This document shows positions 27,062 through 36,788 of a DNA stretch of 64,000 nucleotides, piece by piece; the first letter of the stretch is position 1; every line of letters begins with the position of its first letter. Source of the DNA: JAJEFO01 sp009843725 (GTDB taxonomy: Bacteria; Pseudomonadota; Alphaproteobacteria; Rhodobacterales; Rhodobacteraceae); contig CBDEUJ010000003.1 of the NCBI GenBank assembly GCA_965243215.1, positions 372,001 through 436,000 of the forward strand, written 5' to 3'. Made by a program: the position numbers and the translations under genes. The notes below the pieces were generated by a model that worked only from the letters and a program-made list of their open reading frames with translations, ran no database searches and was not told the origin of the DNA.

Positions 27062-27958
27062 TCACTGCCGCTTGGCGCCGAAGGCCCCGACGATGCCGGA
27101 CTGCTCGAAGATGCCCCCCGCCTCGGCGTGGCCGGGACCGTAGAAGCCGCCCTGGATGCGCCCGCCCGACTGGCCGCGCGAGAAGGTCCCGTCCGGCCCG
27201 ACCTCGAGGTCGGAGAAGATCACCGCTTCGACGCTGTGCGCCGTCCCGCGGTCGATGTCCTTGATGCCGCTGAACCCGGCATCGAGCACGCCCGCAGCCA
27301 TGTCGTAGTTGAGCGCCGCCGTCCCGACCAGCCGGTTGCCGCGATCTTCCCCGGCGACCGGCGTTCCCACCATGATGCCGAGCCATGTGGCGGATCCGCT
27401 CGGCGGGCGACCGGCGAGGGCACCCGCGGCCAACGTGTACACGATGCTTGCCTCGTAATCCTCGCCAGTCGCGCGGTCGTCTTCGAGCGTGAACACGCCA
27501 TGCTCCATCCACGCGCCAAACGAGTTCCGGTCAAGGCGCTCGCCGCGCGTTGTCTCCGACGTCAGGGTGATGCCATGCGCCGAGCCGATGGCCTCGGCGT
27601 CGCCGAGCGTGACTTCGTTGGCGCCGAGCTCGAACGTGATGGTCTGGCCGGTCACCGGGTCAAGCCGCTCGCATGCGCGCCCGGAGCATTCCGCCAGCCA
27701 CCTGATTGAATGGGTCTCGTCGAGCTGCACCGTCTCGGCGTACGTCGTGGAGACAACCAGGGAGTCGGAGCCGGCGTAAATCGCCTGCTGACGTGCCTGC
27801 TGCGCTTGCCCGGTCTCGACCGGCGGAGCCAGGCCGGTGAGGTCCCTGATGTCGCCGGGGGAGGGCGCCGGCCGCGAGGCCGGGTCGCTGCCCCCGCCAC
27901 AGGCCGAAAGCGAGAGGACCGCGGCCACGGCCAGGCCGCCGGCAGAAAGGGTTCTCAT
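27062..27958 (-). CDS. TbpB-like surface lipoprotein
   Basis: 298 residues with a lipoprotein signal (LSLSACGGG, lipidated Cys19) and a C-terminal beta-barrel of the transferrin-binding-protein-B type. Strand patterns such as RLVGTAALNYDMAAGVLDAG and the terminal YGPGHAEAGGIFEQSGIVGAFGAK are diagnostic of that barrel; GAFGAKR at the extreme C-terminus is almost invariant. Such lipoproteins are often exposed on the cell surface and may be exported by Slam-type systems. No receptor or Slam gene is adjacent. A second lipoprotein of similar type lies at 36.8 kb. Confidence 0.75.
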   Translation of the reverse strand: MRTLSAGGLAVAAVLSLSACGGGSDPASRPAPSPGDIRDLTGLAPPVETGQAQQARQQAIYAGSDSLVVSTTYAETVQLDETHSIRWLAECSGRACERLDPVTGQTITFELGANEVTLGDAEAIGSAHGITLTSETTRGERLDRNSFGAWMEHGVFTLEDDRATGEDYEASIVYTLAAGALAGRPPSGSATWLGIMVGTPVAGEDRGNRLVGTAALNYDMAAGVLDAGFSGIKDIDRGTAHSVEAVIFSDLEVGPDGTFSRGQSGGRIQGGFYGPGHAEAGGIFEQSGIVGAFGAKRQ

Positions 27959-28943
27959 GTCGTTGCCTCCTTCATTTCAGGGGTTCCAGGCGCGAATCGG
28001 TGCAGGCACGGCGCAAGGGCCGTGCGCATGGCCTTCCTCGCCGGTCCATCCATTCATTCGAGAATGGCCGAGACCGGCAAGCGGGTACGGGGAGCGGCCG
28101 CAATTCCGGACGGGCCGCCGGCCTGACGACGATGCGAGGCAGTGTCGGCCGGGTCATTGCGAACCGGTCCGCTGCCGGGGAGACCGTTCCGGTCCCGGCG
28201 ACAGCCAGGAAGTCGACCGGTTCCCTGTGGCTCTCGAACATTTCGGCACGTCGCCATTCCTGCGAACGGCAGCTGCGGTGCTGCCACCTGATCTAAGTTC
28301 GATGCCGCACCGCCGTCAACACCGTCCTGTTCAGGTCCGGAACAGGGAGTCCGCAGGCCATGGCGCCTGGCCGGCGTCCGGGGCCAGCGTGCCGTTCGCA
28401 AGAGTCGCCGGCTCCTCGAATTCCGTTTCGCGCGACCGGCCTCCCGAAGCGCGAGGCAGGCGCCGCCCGGGAAAGAACGGGTGACGTCGCCCATCCATGC
28501 CGGCGCGGACAGCGGGTCCGCCCCCCTCTCGGCCCCGGCGGGCGTGCGCGCCGTGAGCCGTTCTGCCCGCGGTCCGCATGGTGGCTTGACTGTGCATCGG
28601 ACCGGGCCGGCAACGGGCAGGGACGCCCTGTTTCAAGCCAGACATGCCACTTGATGCACGACTTCCCGCTCGCAAAGGCGCTCGAGCGCGGTGCGTGAGG
28701 CTCAATCGGCGCGTGACGCCTTGATTTCGGCGTCAGTCCGGAGGTCCAGGCGCCTTGGGCGGGGCTGATCGACGTTCGCGGCGCAGCATCCGCGAGCGAC
28801 ATTCGCAGCCAGGCTGGCAGGGAAGGCGCCTCTGCCTGCCGCGGTCCCGATGTCGTTGACATCGACCGGCGGAAGACGGTAGCCGAGGCCGTCCAGGCCC
28901 GTTCCGCCTGGCTCAGGACCTGCAGTTCCCGCGAGGGTCGGCG
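27959..28943. other. About 985 bases without a recognisable gene
   Basis: Frames on both strands overlap fully and show no family motifs. No RNA gene or terminator could be supported. Confidence 0.5.
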
Positions 28944-29579
28944 ATGTCAGTCGAGACGTATCTCCTTTACCTGGCCGCCCTTGGCGTGTTCTTCGCGACC
29001 CCGCCGGACACCAGCCAGCTTCTTGTGCTGGCCAACAGCGCTCGCCACGGACTGAGGAAGAGCGGCTGGACGATCGCAGGCGACCTCACGGCCAACGTGC
29101 TCCAGATGACCGCGGCGGCATTCGGGATCGCCGGCGTGATTGCGGCATCCGCCGAGGCGTTTCAGGTCGTGAAGTGGCTCGGCGTCGCCTATCTCGCCTG
29201 GATCGGCCTTCGGCTTCTCCTTTCGAGGTCACGAGGCGCGGCGACGCCTGACTCGAAGGCCGGCTCGTCGATCGCGCTGTTTCGCCAGGCATTTATCACG
29301 TCCAGCGCCAACCCCTTTGCGGTGATGTTCTTTGCGGCCCTGTTTCCGCAGTTCATCAATCCCGGGGCGTCGACGCTTCCGCAGCTGGCGGTTCTGGGCG
29401 GGACCTATCTGCTGGTAGACGGCGTCATCCTGCTTGTCTGGGGCTGGCTTGGGGCAAGGGCCGCCGCATGGGTCCGGACGCGCGATTTCGGTCTTGTCAA
29501 CCGCATCTGCGGCGCGTTGATGCTGGGTGCCGCGACCCTTCTGGCGGCCAAGGACTTCGATCCCCAGGAAAGCCGGTAG
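28944..29579 (+). CDS. LysE/RhtB-family amino-acid exporter
   Basis: 211 residues, five or six hydrophobic helices. The family signature is at the N-terminus, although the usual TPGPN motif reads ATPPDTSQLLVLANSARHG here. FRQAFITSSANPFAVMFFAA is the conserved mid-protein NPK/NPF motif region. A gagggtcggcg purine-rich site lies before the ATG. These inner-membrane proteins export amino acids or homoserine lactones. Two other LysE-family fragments occur at 32.8 and 40.5 kb. Confidence 0.88.
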   Translation: MSVETYLLYLAALGVFFATPPDTSQLLVLANSARHGLRKSGWTIAGDLTANVLQMTAAAFGIAGVIAASAEAFQVVKWLGVAYLAWIGLRLLLSRSRGAATPDSKAGSSIALFRQAFITSSANPFAVMFFAALFPQFINPGASTLPQLAVLGGTYLLVDGVILLVWGWLGARAAAWVRTRDFGLVNRICGALMLGAATLLAAKDFDPQESR

Positions 29580-29949
29580 GGCGGCAGGGTCCTTGTGCCC
29601 GGTCTTCCTGTCCGGTTCGACCGCCGGGTCGGGCATCGGCTTGACGGACCCTTGAAGTTGCAGGGAAGCGGCCTGTCGGTGCGGTCGCCGGGATGGCCGG
29701 AGACGATGGGTCCGGGCGTGGCCTTGAGCCAGGCGACGGGCCAGGCGCGGTGCGGACGTCGAGCCAGTCATTGAGACGACGCTTCCGGCCTGGACGCCGT
29801 CAGGTTCGCGCGGAAGCGGAACGGCGTCATGCCGGTCTCCGCGGCGGAATCGCGACCCCTTGCCGGACCGGCCATGCGCGCGGCCGGTCCGGGCGCCTTT
29901 CCGGGTGCGGGGACCGTGACCGTCCGTGCGGACGGTGCCGCGGCCGCGC

Positions 29950-31044
29950 TCACGCCTCGTCGGGCTCGGGCATGCGGTATCCGAGACCGCGCTCCCCGAT
30001 GACGTATCTCGGGTTGCGGGCGTCGTCGCCGAGCTTGCGGCGGAGCTTGGTGACGGCGCTGCGCACCGCCTGCGGGTCGCCCTTGCCCGGGCCCCAGGCC
30101 CGGCGCTGGAGGTCCTCGTAGGTCGTCGCCCCGCCGGCGTCGAGCGAGAGCGCGTGCAGCAGCCTGTACTCGGTCGCGGTGAGCCGCACCGGCCGCCCGG
30201 CGACCGTCACCCGGCGCTTCGCGCGGTCGATCTCCAGCTCGCCGACGCGGAACGGCCGCGGCGCGCCGCGCCGGCGCAGCGCGAGGTCCGCCCGCGCCGC
30301 CAGCTCCGCCGGCGAGAACGGCTTGACGACGTAGTCCGCGGCGCCCGCCGCCAGGGCGCGCGCGACCGTGTCGCCGCCGGCGTAGGCCGAGACGAAGATC
30401 ACCGGAATGTCGGCGAGCGCGGGTAGGGTGCGCATCAGCTCGATGCCGTCGACGCCGGGCAGCACCAGGTCGAGCACCGCGAGCGCGGGCCGCCTCGTCT
30501 CGACCAGGTGCGGCACCTCGCCCGGGACGGCCGTCGTGACGGGGGCGTAGCCCGCCGCCGCCAGCGCGTCGCGCGCCCGGAGCAGCGCATGCGGGTCGTT
30601 GTCCACCACCAGCACGGGGGTCCGCTCCGCGCCGTCCGCCGCGGCCGGCGCGGCGGCGGGCGCGACGCCGGCCTCGCCGGCTGCGGGCAGGGTGAAGGCG
30701 ATGCGCGCGCCCCGGCCGGGTCCGGCGCTCTCCGCCCGGATGCGCCCGCCATGGGCTTCGACGAGGCCCCTGCAGACCACCAGCCCGAGACCGGAGCCCG
30801 TGCCCGCCGCGCGCTCCCCGGAGGCCTCGTCCGCGCCGACCCCGGCGTGGCGGCGGAACAGGTGCGGCAGCCGGTCGGCCGCGATGCCCGCGCCCGTGTC
30901 GGACACGGAGACCTCGACGACCTGCCCGTCGGGCCGCGCGGCCACCCGTATCGGCATGGTCTCCGGGGCGTGCCGCGCCGCGTTGGCGAGGAGGTTCTCG
31001 AGCACCTGCGCGATGCGCCGCGCGTCGGCGACGACCCGCGGCAC
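29950..31044 (-). pseudogene. Truncated hybrid sensor kinase/response regulator
   Basis: The surviving part runs from the middle of a histidine kinase: ATPase N-box (LENLLANAARHAPE), G1 (DTGAGIAADRL) and G2 (GTGSGLGLVV). A receiver domain follows, with the phospho-acceptor in VLDLVLPGVDG and the conserved Lys in YVVKPFSP. A winged-helix DNA-binding domain of OmpR type (RLTATEYRLLHALSL) completes it. The sensor and dimerisation parts are missing; similarity ends at about 31044. About 80% GC, far above the flanks. A kinase-receiver-wHTH order on one chain is unusual in itself. Confidence 0.75.
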
Positions 31045-31108
31045 TGAAGCGGGCGCTGGCGAAGTGACGGCGCGGGACGGCAGGACCTGCGGCCGGCGCC
31101 GAGGCCCG

Positions 31109-32176
31109 ATGCCGACGGCAGCCAACGCCGCAAGGCGACGGACGGAGACGCCGGAACCCGCACGGGAGGGCCGCGACCCGGGCGCCGTCCTCGTGACCGG
31201 CGCGGCGGGGTTCCTCGGCTTCCACGTCGCGCGCGCGCTCCTGGCGCGGGGCGAGCGGGTGCTCGGCGTGGACCGGCACGACGGCCCGGAGCCGGCGCTG
31301 GCGGCGGCGCGGCTGGCCCGGCTGGCGGCGGCGGAGGGGTTCGCGTTCCGCCGCGCCGACATCGCCGAAGCGGGCGCGCTCGAGGCGGCGGCGTCCGGCA
31401 CGGAGATCGGGCGCGCGGTGCACCTCGCCGGGCACGCGGGGCTGCGCGGCGCGGACGTCCCCACGCTGGTGCGCGACAACGTGTCCGCCACCGCGCGGGT
31501 GCTGGCGTTCTGCCGCGCGCGCGGAGTCGCGCGGCTGGTGCACGCCTCCTCCGCCGCCGTTTACGGCGGCCCGGGCCCGGCGCCCGCGCCCGTCTCGGCC
31601 TACGGCGCGACCAAGCGGCGGGCGGAGGTCCTCGTGCGCGCGGCGGCGCGGGCCGGCGGGCCGCAGGCGGTCTCGCTCCGCTGCTTCACGCTCTACGGCC
31701 CCTGGTCCGCGCGCGCCTCGGCGGCCCGGGCCTTCGCCGACGCGATCCTCGACGGCCGCCCGGTGCGGCTGCACGGCCATGGCCGGATGCGGCGGAGCTT
31801 CACCTTCGTCGCGGACGCCGCCGCGACCACGCTGGCCGCGCTCGACGGTTTCCCGCCCCGGGACGCGGACGGCGCGCCCTGGGCGGCCGTCGACGTCCGC
31901 CATCCCGCCGCCACCGGCCTGGAGGCGTTCGTGGACGCCCTCGAGGCGGCGCTCGGGCGGCGCGCGCGGCGCGAACGGATCCCGGCGGCGCGCGGCGAGG
32001 TCATGGCCGACGCCCCGGCCACGGGCCGGAGGCCGGTCCCGTGCCTGGAGGCGCCGACGGGCCTCGGGGACGGGATCGCGCGCCTCGCCGCCTGGCATGT
32101 CGGCGTCGGGCGCGGGCTGGCCGGGGATCCGTGCGGCGACCTGCGGCGGCGCCCGCGCGGGCGGGCCGCGCCGTGA
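31109..32176 (+). CDS. NAD-dependent epimerase/dehydratase
   Basis: 355 residues, extended SDR fold. NAD loop VLVTGAAGFLGFHVARALL, the HLAGHAGLRG strand, catalytic VSAYGATKRRAE (Tyr and Lys of YxxxK), and SLRCFTLYGPWSARA as in nucleotide-sugar epimerases. Related enzymes interconvert UDP-glucuronate or UDP-glucose and their epimers for polysaccharides. The sugar-transferase stop/start coupling downstream (GTGA overlap) supports a polysaccharide gene pair. The gene lies in the block of about 80% GC. Confidence 0.85.
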   Translation: MPTAANAARRRTETPEPAREGRDPGAVLVTGAAGFLGFHVARALLARGERVLGVDRHDGPEPALAAARLARLAAAEGFAFRRADIAEAGALEAAASGTEIGRAVHLAGHAGLRGADVPTLVRDNVSATARVLAFCRARGVARLVHASSAAVYGGPGPAPAPVSAYGATKRRAEVLVRAAARAGGPQAVSLRCFTLYGPWSARASAARAFADAILDGRPVRLHGHGRMRRSFTFVADAAATTLAALDGFPPRDADGAPWAAVDVRHPAATGLEAFVDALEAALGRRARRERIPAARGEVMADAPATGRRPVPCLEAPTGLGDGIARLAAWHVGVGRGLAGDPCGDLRRRPRGRAAP

Positions 32177-32820
32177 CGGTGGCGGCGGCAACGGGCTCGG
32201 GAACGGACCGTCGTGGCGGCACCGCACGCCCGGGCCGGGAGATCCCTTCCGGGGCGATGGCGCCCGGCGATCCGGGAGCCGGGAGCGCCGGACGGCTTCC
32301 GAACGAGGTGCCGGAGCCTCCGCGAGACGGTCCGGCACGTCCGCGACGGACCGGTCGCGGGTCCGGGCCCGCCGCGCCACGCGACGGCTGGAAGCGGCCC
32401 TTCGACCTCTCTGCGCTCGCCCTCGGGGCGGTCCTGCTGCTGCCCGCCTGGATCCCGCTCGTGGCGGCGGTCGCGCTCGCGGTCCGCCTCGACGGCCCCG
32501 GGCCCGTGATCCTCCGGCAGGCCCGGCTGGGCCGCCACGGCCGGGTCTTCGGCATGCTCAAGTTCCGCACCATGGCCGACGGCGCGGAGCGGGACTCCGG
32601 CCCCGCCTGGTCGCCGCCGGCCGACCCGCGCGTCACGCGCGTCGGCCGTGTGCTGCGGCGCTGGCATCTCGACGAGCTGCCGCAGGCCGTGAACGTGCTC
32701 CGCGGCGAGATGAGCCTGGTGGGCCCGCGCCCGGAGCGGCCCGAGCTGGCCGCGCGCGTCGAGCGCCAGGTCCCGGGCTTCGACGCGCGGCTGGCGGTGC
32801 GCCCCGGCATCGCCGGCCAG
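32173..32820 (+). pseudogene. 3'-truncated initiating sugar transferase
   Basis: Begins with GTG at 32173 overlapping the epimerase stop. After a low-complexity N-terminal stretch it shows a WcaJ/polyprenyl-phosphate sugar transferase domain: WKRPFDLSALALG with one membrane helix, GMLKFRTMADGAERD, DELPQAVNVLRGEMSLVGPR and AVRPGIAGQ. The gene breaks off right after that last motif at about 32820, where an unrelated LysE fragment begins on the other strand. The enzyme would load the first sugar onto undecaprenyl phosphate; the lost C-terminus probably inactivates it. Confidence 0.8.
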
Positions 32821-32821
32821 G

Positions 32822-33045
32822 CGCATCGCGATGGTGACGCCAGATCCGGCCTCGACGATGAACCGCCCGATGCCCATCGACGTGAGGAAGATCATCACAG
32901 CGAACCCGAACGCGATCCCGAACAGCGCCGGCAGGCCCCGGCGCATGCCCACCGAAGCGCCAAGCGCGGTCAGCAGGACGTTGTTGGGTCCGGGCGTCGC
33001 GCTGGCCGCCAGGGCGAAGACGGCAAGGCCCGCCACTTCAATCAT
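32822..33045 (-). pseudogene. LysE-family exporter, N-terminal fragment
   Basis: About 75 residues of a LysE/RhtB protein: MIEVAGLAVFALAASATPGP, the invariant TPGPNN motif, and GRFIVEAGSGVTIAMRL. Similarity ends exactly at the junction with the sugar transferase. The rest of the gene is not found at the other end of the high-GC block. Confidence 0.8.
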
Positions 33046-33146
33046 CGCCGGATGCCCCGGACCTCAATTCCGTTTTCTGCGGGCGCTCATGGCCGCCCGG
33101 TTCGTTCGGTCCCCGAACCGGGGGTGTCAGCGACCGAGCCGTCGCG

Positions 33147-34046
33147 TCAGGCATCGGCGGCACCTTTCCTGCATCGCGGCAGAAGGGTCTCGACCGGGAA
33201 CCTCGTGATCGCGAAGCTGACCAGCAGGACGATCATGAACAGGACGAAGTGGTCGTTCAGCGGCACATGGTCGTACCAGGAATCGATCACGACCGAGATC
33301 GCCGGAAATATCATGAAGACGAACGACAGGATCACCGGCCGCAACTGCTTGAGCAGGTGGAAGTAGACGATGAAGCCGCCGACCGACGCGACCACTCCAA
33401 GATAGAGCAGCGCCAGGATCGACAGCATGGTCACGGCCGAGAGGTCCGGCTGTTCCAGCATGATGCCCGAAGCGGTGAGCCCAAGTCCCGCCACCCCGAT
33501 GGGCAGCGTGTTGAAGGTGATGATGCCGATCTCGCCGCCGAACCGCTTGGTGACCACGGAGGACAGGCCGTGCATGGCCGCGGCCAGCAGAATCGCCGCG
33601 ATGCCCAGCACGCTGGAGAAGGACAGGTGCATTCCCTGTCCCAGGATGATCATTGTCAGGGCGAAGAACCCCATGAGGATGCCGAGGACCTGCGACAGCA
33701 TGATGCGGTCCCGCAGAATCAGCCACGAGAAGATCAGGATGAAGACCGGCATGGTGCTGAACAGCAGCGCAGTCAGGCCCGAAGAGACGAACTGCTCGCC
33801 GAAATTGATCATCCAGTAGGGCACCGCGAAGTAGAACAAGGTGATGAAGAGGAAGAACGGCAGGTGCCTGCGAGGGTACAGGATGCTCTCGTGCCGGCTC
33901 ATGGCAAAGGCGACGAACATGGGAAACGCGATGAGAAACCGGACACCTGCCGAAGTGAGCGGCGGCACGCTGTCCACGGCTATCTCGATGGCCAGCCACG
34001 TCGTGCCCCAACAAAGGCAGACGATCATGTACAGGAGCGCTGTCAC
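33147..34046 (-). CDS. EamA-family (DMT) transporter
   Basis: About 299 residues with ten hydrophobic helices in two EamA repeats: YMIVCLCWGTTWLAIEIAVD with PLTSAGVRFLIAF, and a second repeat from about residue 150. The GTG at 34046 gives the normal family length and begins directly before helix 1; the frame opens further upstream to 34175 without similarity. DMT transporters export metabolites or amino acids. It is transcribed divergently from a MocR regulator, a common pairing in which the regulator controls the transporter. Confidence 0.88.
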   Translation of the reverse strand: MTALLYMIVCLCWGTTWLAIEIAVDSVPPLTSAGVRFLIAFPMFVAFAMSRHESILYPRRHLPFFLFITLFYFAVPYWMINFGEQFVSSGLTALLFSTMPVFILIFSWLILRDRIMLSQVLGILMGFFALTMIILGQGMHLSFSSVLGIAAILLAAAMHGLSSVVTKRFGGEIGIITFNTLPIGVAGLGLTASGIMLEQPDLSAVTMLSILALLYLGVVASVGGFIVYFHLLKQLRPVILSFVFMIFPAISVVIDSWYDHVPLNDHFVLFMIVLLVSFAITRFPVETLLPRCRKGAADA

Positions 34047-34248
34047 GAACGGCGGCCCTTGATGGCAAAGGCGGAAGATGCTACGAAAAGCATCCGGATT
34101 GACCTCCCGATCTGCAGATTGAACCCCAAACCGGAGCCAATCGGTCCAGAAATTACCAGATTGACACGCATTCAATGCACATCAACCATTCATGCTTCCG
34201 GGAAATGAGGATATTTGCCAGCCAGTGAGCGTCAATAAGAATATTAAC

Positions 34249-35649
34249 ATGGTGTCAATTCTGGCAGAAGCGCTGCGCACGGAAGCGGGCCTCAAGTACC
34301 GGATCCTGGCCGGGAAGATTGCCGAGATGATCCGGAACGGCGACTTCGCCCAGGGCGAGAAGCTGCTCACCCACCGGGAACTGTCGTTCCAGCTCGGCGT
34401 GACGCCAGGCACCGTGAGCAAGGCCTATGCCGAACTGGCCCGAATCGGGCTGGTGACCGGACAGGTCGGCGGAGGAACCTTCGTCCGCAGCGACTCCGGC
34501 AGCGGCGAGAGGGAACCCTTTCGCACCTATTCCGACACCGGGCCGGAAATCATCGACATGAGCCTGAACCAGGCCATCCCGACCGGACTCGAAGCCCTGT
34601 ACCGGACGACCTTCAGCGACATGCTCGCCGACCCGGTCAGCATCGGCTACATGCGGCGCTACGCGCCCGAGACAGGCCATGACTCCCATCGCGCGGCGGG
34701 CGCCGCATGGATCAGCCATGGTGCATTCCTCGCACAGCCCGCGCAGGTGACATGCGTCAGCGGCGGACAGCATGGCCTCTTCTGCAGCCTGCTTGCGGTC
34801 GCCAGGCCGGGGGAACTGATCGCCGCCGAGCGCTTCACCTATCCGGGCCTGACGTCTGCCTGCCGAACTCTGGGGATCAAGCTGGTCGGGATCGAGATGG
34901 ACGAGGAAGGGCTTGCGCCCGGCGCCCTCGAAGCGGCCTGCCGTCTCTACAAGTTCGCCGCGCTCTATTGCACCCCCACGCTGCAGAATCCCACGACCGC
35001 CTCGATGAGCTCCAGGCGCGTTCAGGAGATCGCGCGGATTTGCCAACGCAACGGCATCGTGATGATCGAGGACCAGACGCACGCGGTTCTCGCGGAAAGC
35101 CGTCCTCCGCCGCTGGCGCATTTCGCCCCGGACCATGCCATCATCCTGTCGAGCCTCAACAAGGCCATCGCCAGCGGCCTGCGCGCGGGGTTCGTGCATG
35201 CGCCAACGCGGCTCGTGGCGCGAATCGGAGGCATGGCCCGCTCGACCTGCTGGATGGTGTCGCCCCTGCCTCTGGAATTCGCCGCACGCTGGATCGCGAA
35301 CGGCCAGGCCGAAGACGTCTTGCAGCAGCAGCGCAACGAGATTCATCGCAGAAAGGCTCTGATCGCCGACCTGATGCGCCCCCACCGTCACTGGACGCAT
35401 CCCGACTGCCCGCACTACTGGATCGAGACCCCCGAGCCTTGGCGCGCTTCCGAGATCTGCAAACAGCTGCGCCAGAGCGGCTGCAACGTCGCGTCGGTCG
35501 AGTCCTTCGCCGTGGATCGGGTCCAGGGCGGCCAGTTCATCCGCGCGAGCGTCAGCCTGAACGAGTCGGACGACGCCCTGCTCCTGAAGGGATTCGAGAC
35601 GCTCTCCAGAGTGCTGACCGATCCCGAAGCGGCGTCTCAGGTCATCTGA
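34249..35649 (+). CDS. MocR-type GntR regulator with aminotransferase domain
   Basis: About 466 residues. An N-terminal GntR winged helix (KIAEMIRNGDFAQGEKLLTH, LGVTPGTVSKAYAELARIGL) is joined to a fold-type I PLP aminotransferase-like domain. The PLP Lys is in LSSLNKAIASGLRAGF, and EDQTHAVL carries the Asp that contacts the pyridine nitrogen. MocR proteins sense PLP-linked ligands and control vitamin B6, GABA or transporter genes; the divergent EamA gene is the likely target. In the shared upstream region, ATTGA-type half-sites recur (for example agattgaac, agattgaca) and could be its operators. Confidence 0.9.
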   Translation: MVSILAEALRTEAGLKYRILAGKIAEMIRNGDFAQGEKLLTHRELSFQLGVTPGTVSKAYAELARIGLVTGQVGGGTFVRSDSGSGEREPFRTYSDTGPEIIDMSLNQAIPTGLEALYRTTFSDMLADPVSIGYMRRYAPETGHDSHRAAGAAWISHGAFLAQPAQVTCVSGGQHGLFCSLLAVARPGELIAAERFTYPGLTSACRTLGIKLVGIEMDEEGLAPGALEAACRLYKFAALYCTPTLQNPTTASMSSRRVQEIARICQRNGIVMIEDQTHAVLAESRPPPLAHFAPDHAIILSSLNKAIASGLRAGFVHAPTRLVARIGGMARSTCWMVSPLPLEFAARWIANGQAEDVLQQQRNEIHRRKALIADLMRPHRHWTHPDCPHYWIETPEPWRASEICKQLRQSGCNVASVESFAVDRVQGGQFIRASVSLNESDDALLLKGFETLSRVLTDPEAASQVI

Positions 35650-35934
35650 CGGATCTCTTGCGAGGTGGAGACCCTGTACGTGACATGTGACTTGCCGTCA
35701 CGCGAACCCCGGAAGCGTCGTCGATGTTGCCAGGAGCTTCCGCGCCGCGACTTGTCACCGATGGTTCTTCCACACACTTCACAACCACCCTGTCAACCGC
35801 TGACAGTATCGTGCAACCAGGCACGATCACCGTGCCGGCTGCCTCCGCGGAAAGAGACCCGAGACGCCGCTCTCGTTGTTCAGATGCAAACGGCGATTCG
35901 AACACACTTGGAAAGAACATTGAGATCAAATGCG
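35650..35934. other. No gene seen
   Basis: Short frames only. The sequence leads directly into the R repeat at 35935. Confidence 0.4.
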
Positions 35935-36106
35935 TTTGAACTGGAAGTTTCATTGCTCATGTCACTGCGAGGATCCTACTGTGCCCGCTTGGCCCCGCCT
36001 TTCCCTTGCCAAAAGTCTCCATGTGAATCTGCCCATGCCGATCCACTATCGGGAATGAGCAGATGGGCCCCGGTTGGACACCTGCGTTAACCACATCGTG
36101 TTGACA
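35935..36106 (+). repeat. R repeat, copy at 35.9 kb
   Basis: Starts with CTGGAAGTTTCATTG and ends with GTGTTGACA (36098-36106), the same frame as the copies at 42.3 and 63.0 kb. Between them lies a near-perfect hairpin: TCTGCCCATGCCGAT pairs with ATCGGGAATGAGCAGA with one bulge. The hairpin sequence differs from the other copies but its place is the same. No integrase follows this copy. Confidence 0.55.
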
Positions 36107-36386
36107 TCCTGTTGAGAATCAGGGCTGCCGCACGCGAGTCCGGAACCCCAACACCACAGGCAAGAATGCCCACTGTAACCTTGCAGCCAGTAATGGCCCG
36201 GGCAACCCATTGAAGCCGGTGGATTCCAGACCTTGTCCGGAGCAACCGTCGTGAACACCGGTGATCGTCCAAAGCGGCACGTCCTGCAGACAGCAACGAC
36301 CGGGACCGAACGGCCAGGGCGGTCTCCAGGATGGCCTCACCCGCCATGGTCTGATAGCTGCGAAGCCAAGAGACCAATCTTTCCCG

Positions 36387-36710
36387 TCAACTCCAACCGG
36401 ACTTCCGCAACTCGTGGGTCATGAGGTCCGTAACCCATTGATATTCCTGAATCCGACCCTCAAAGGTCGGCACTACACGGCGGCCGACGGACAGCGGGTG
36501 GCACACCGTCACGAAGAGAGCCGCGGCGCGCCTTGTGCCGGCAGGGTCATGCCGAGCTGGTGCCGGATGAAGCTCGTGCTCCTTCCATGGCTGGGTGTGG
36601 CGCGGAAGGACAAGACGCCGGCCGTCGGTTGTGGGCAGATGCACGTCCACCATCTGGATCGTGCCGAACGCCTCGATGATGGCGCGCGGGGTCAGTCCAT
36701 GGCGCGACAA
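36387..36710 (-). pseudogene. Transposase C-terminal remnant (IS1634-like)
   Basis: A segment AIIEAFGTIQMVDVHLPTTD followed by GRRLVLPRHTQPWKEHEL resembles the C-terminal end of IS1634/IS4-type transposases, where a VDVxLPTTDGR motif is conserved. The next residues leave the family, as after a frameshift. It is not the same transposase as at 14 kb. No inverted repeats were found around it. Confidence 0.45.
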
Positions 36711-36788
36711 ACTGGGTGAGACACCGGAAGGCGGATTGACGCCCGTTCGCGCGAACAGCCATGACCGTTCGCCGGGAAGGGAGCGCCG

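Noticed and set aside
26555..27709. 384-codon plus-strand frame
   Set aside because: Largely antisense to the lipoprotein gene at 27.06-27.96 kb; no motif.
29768..29850. AraC-like C-terminal motif (GMTPFRFRANL) on the minus strand
   Set aside because: Only about 20 residues look alike; the rest of the domain is absent.
29768..32380. 870-codon minus-strand frame across the high-GC block
   Set aside because: It runs antisense to the epimerase and out of frame with the kinase fragment; long frames are expected at about 80% GC.
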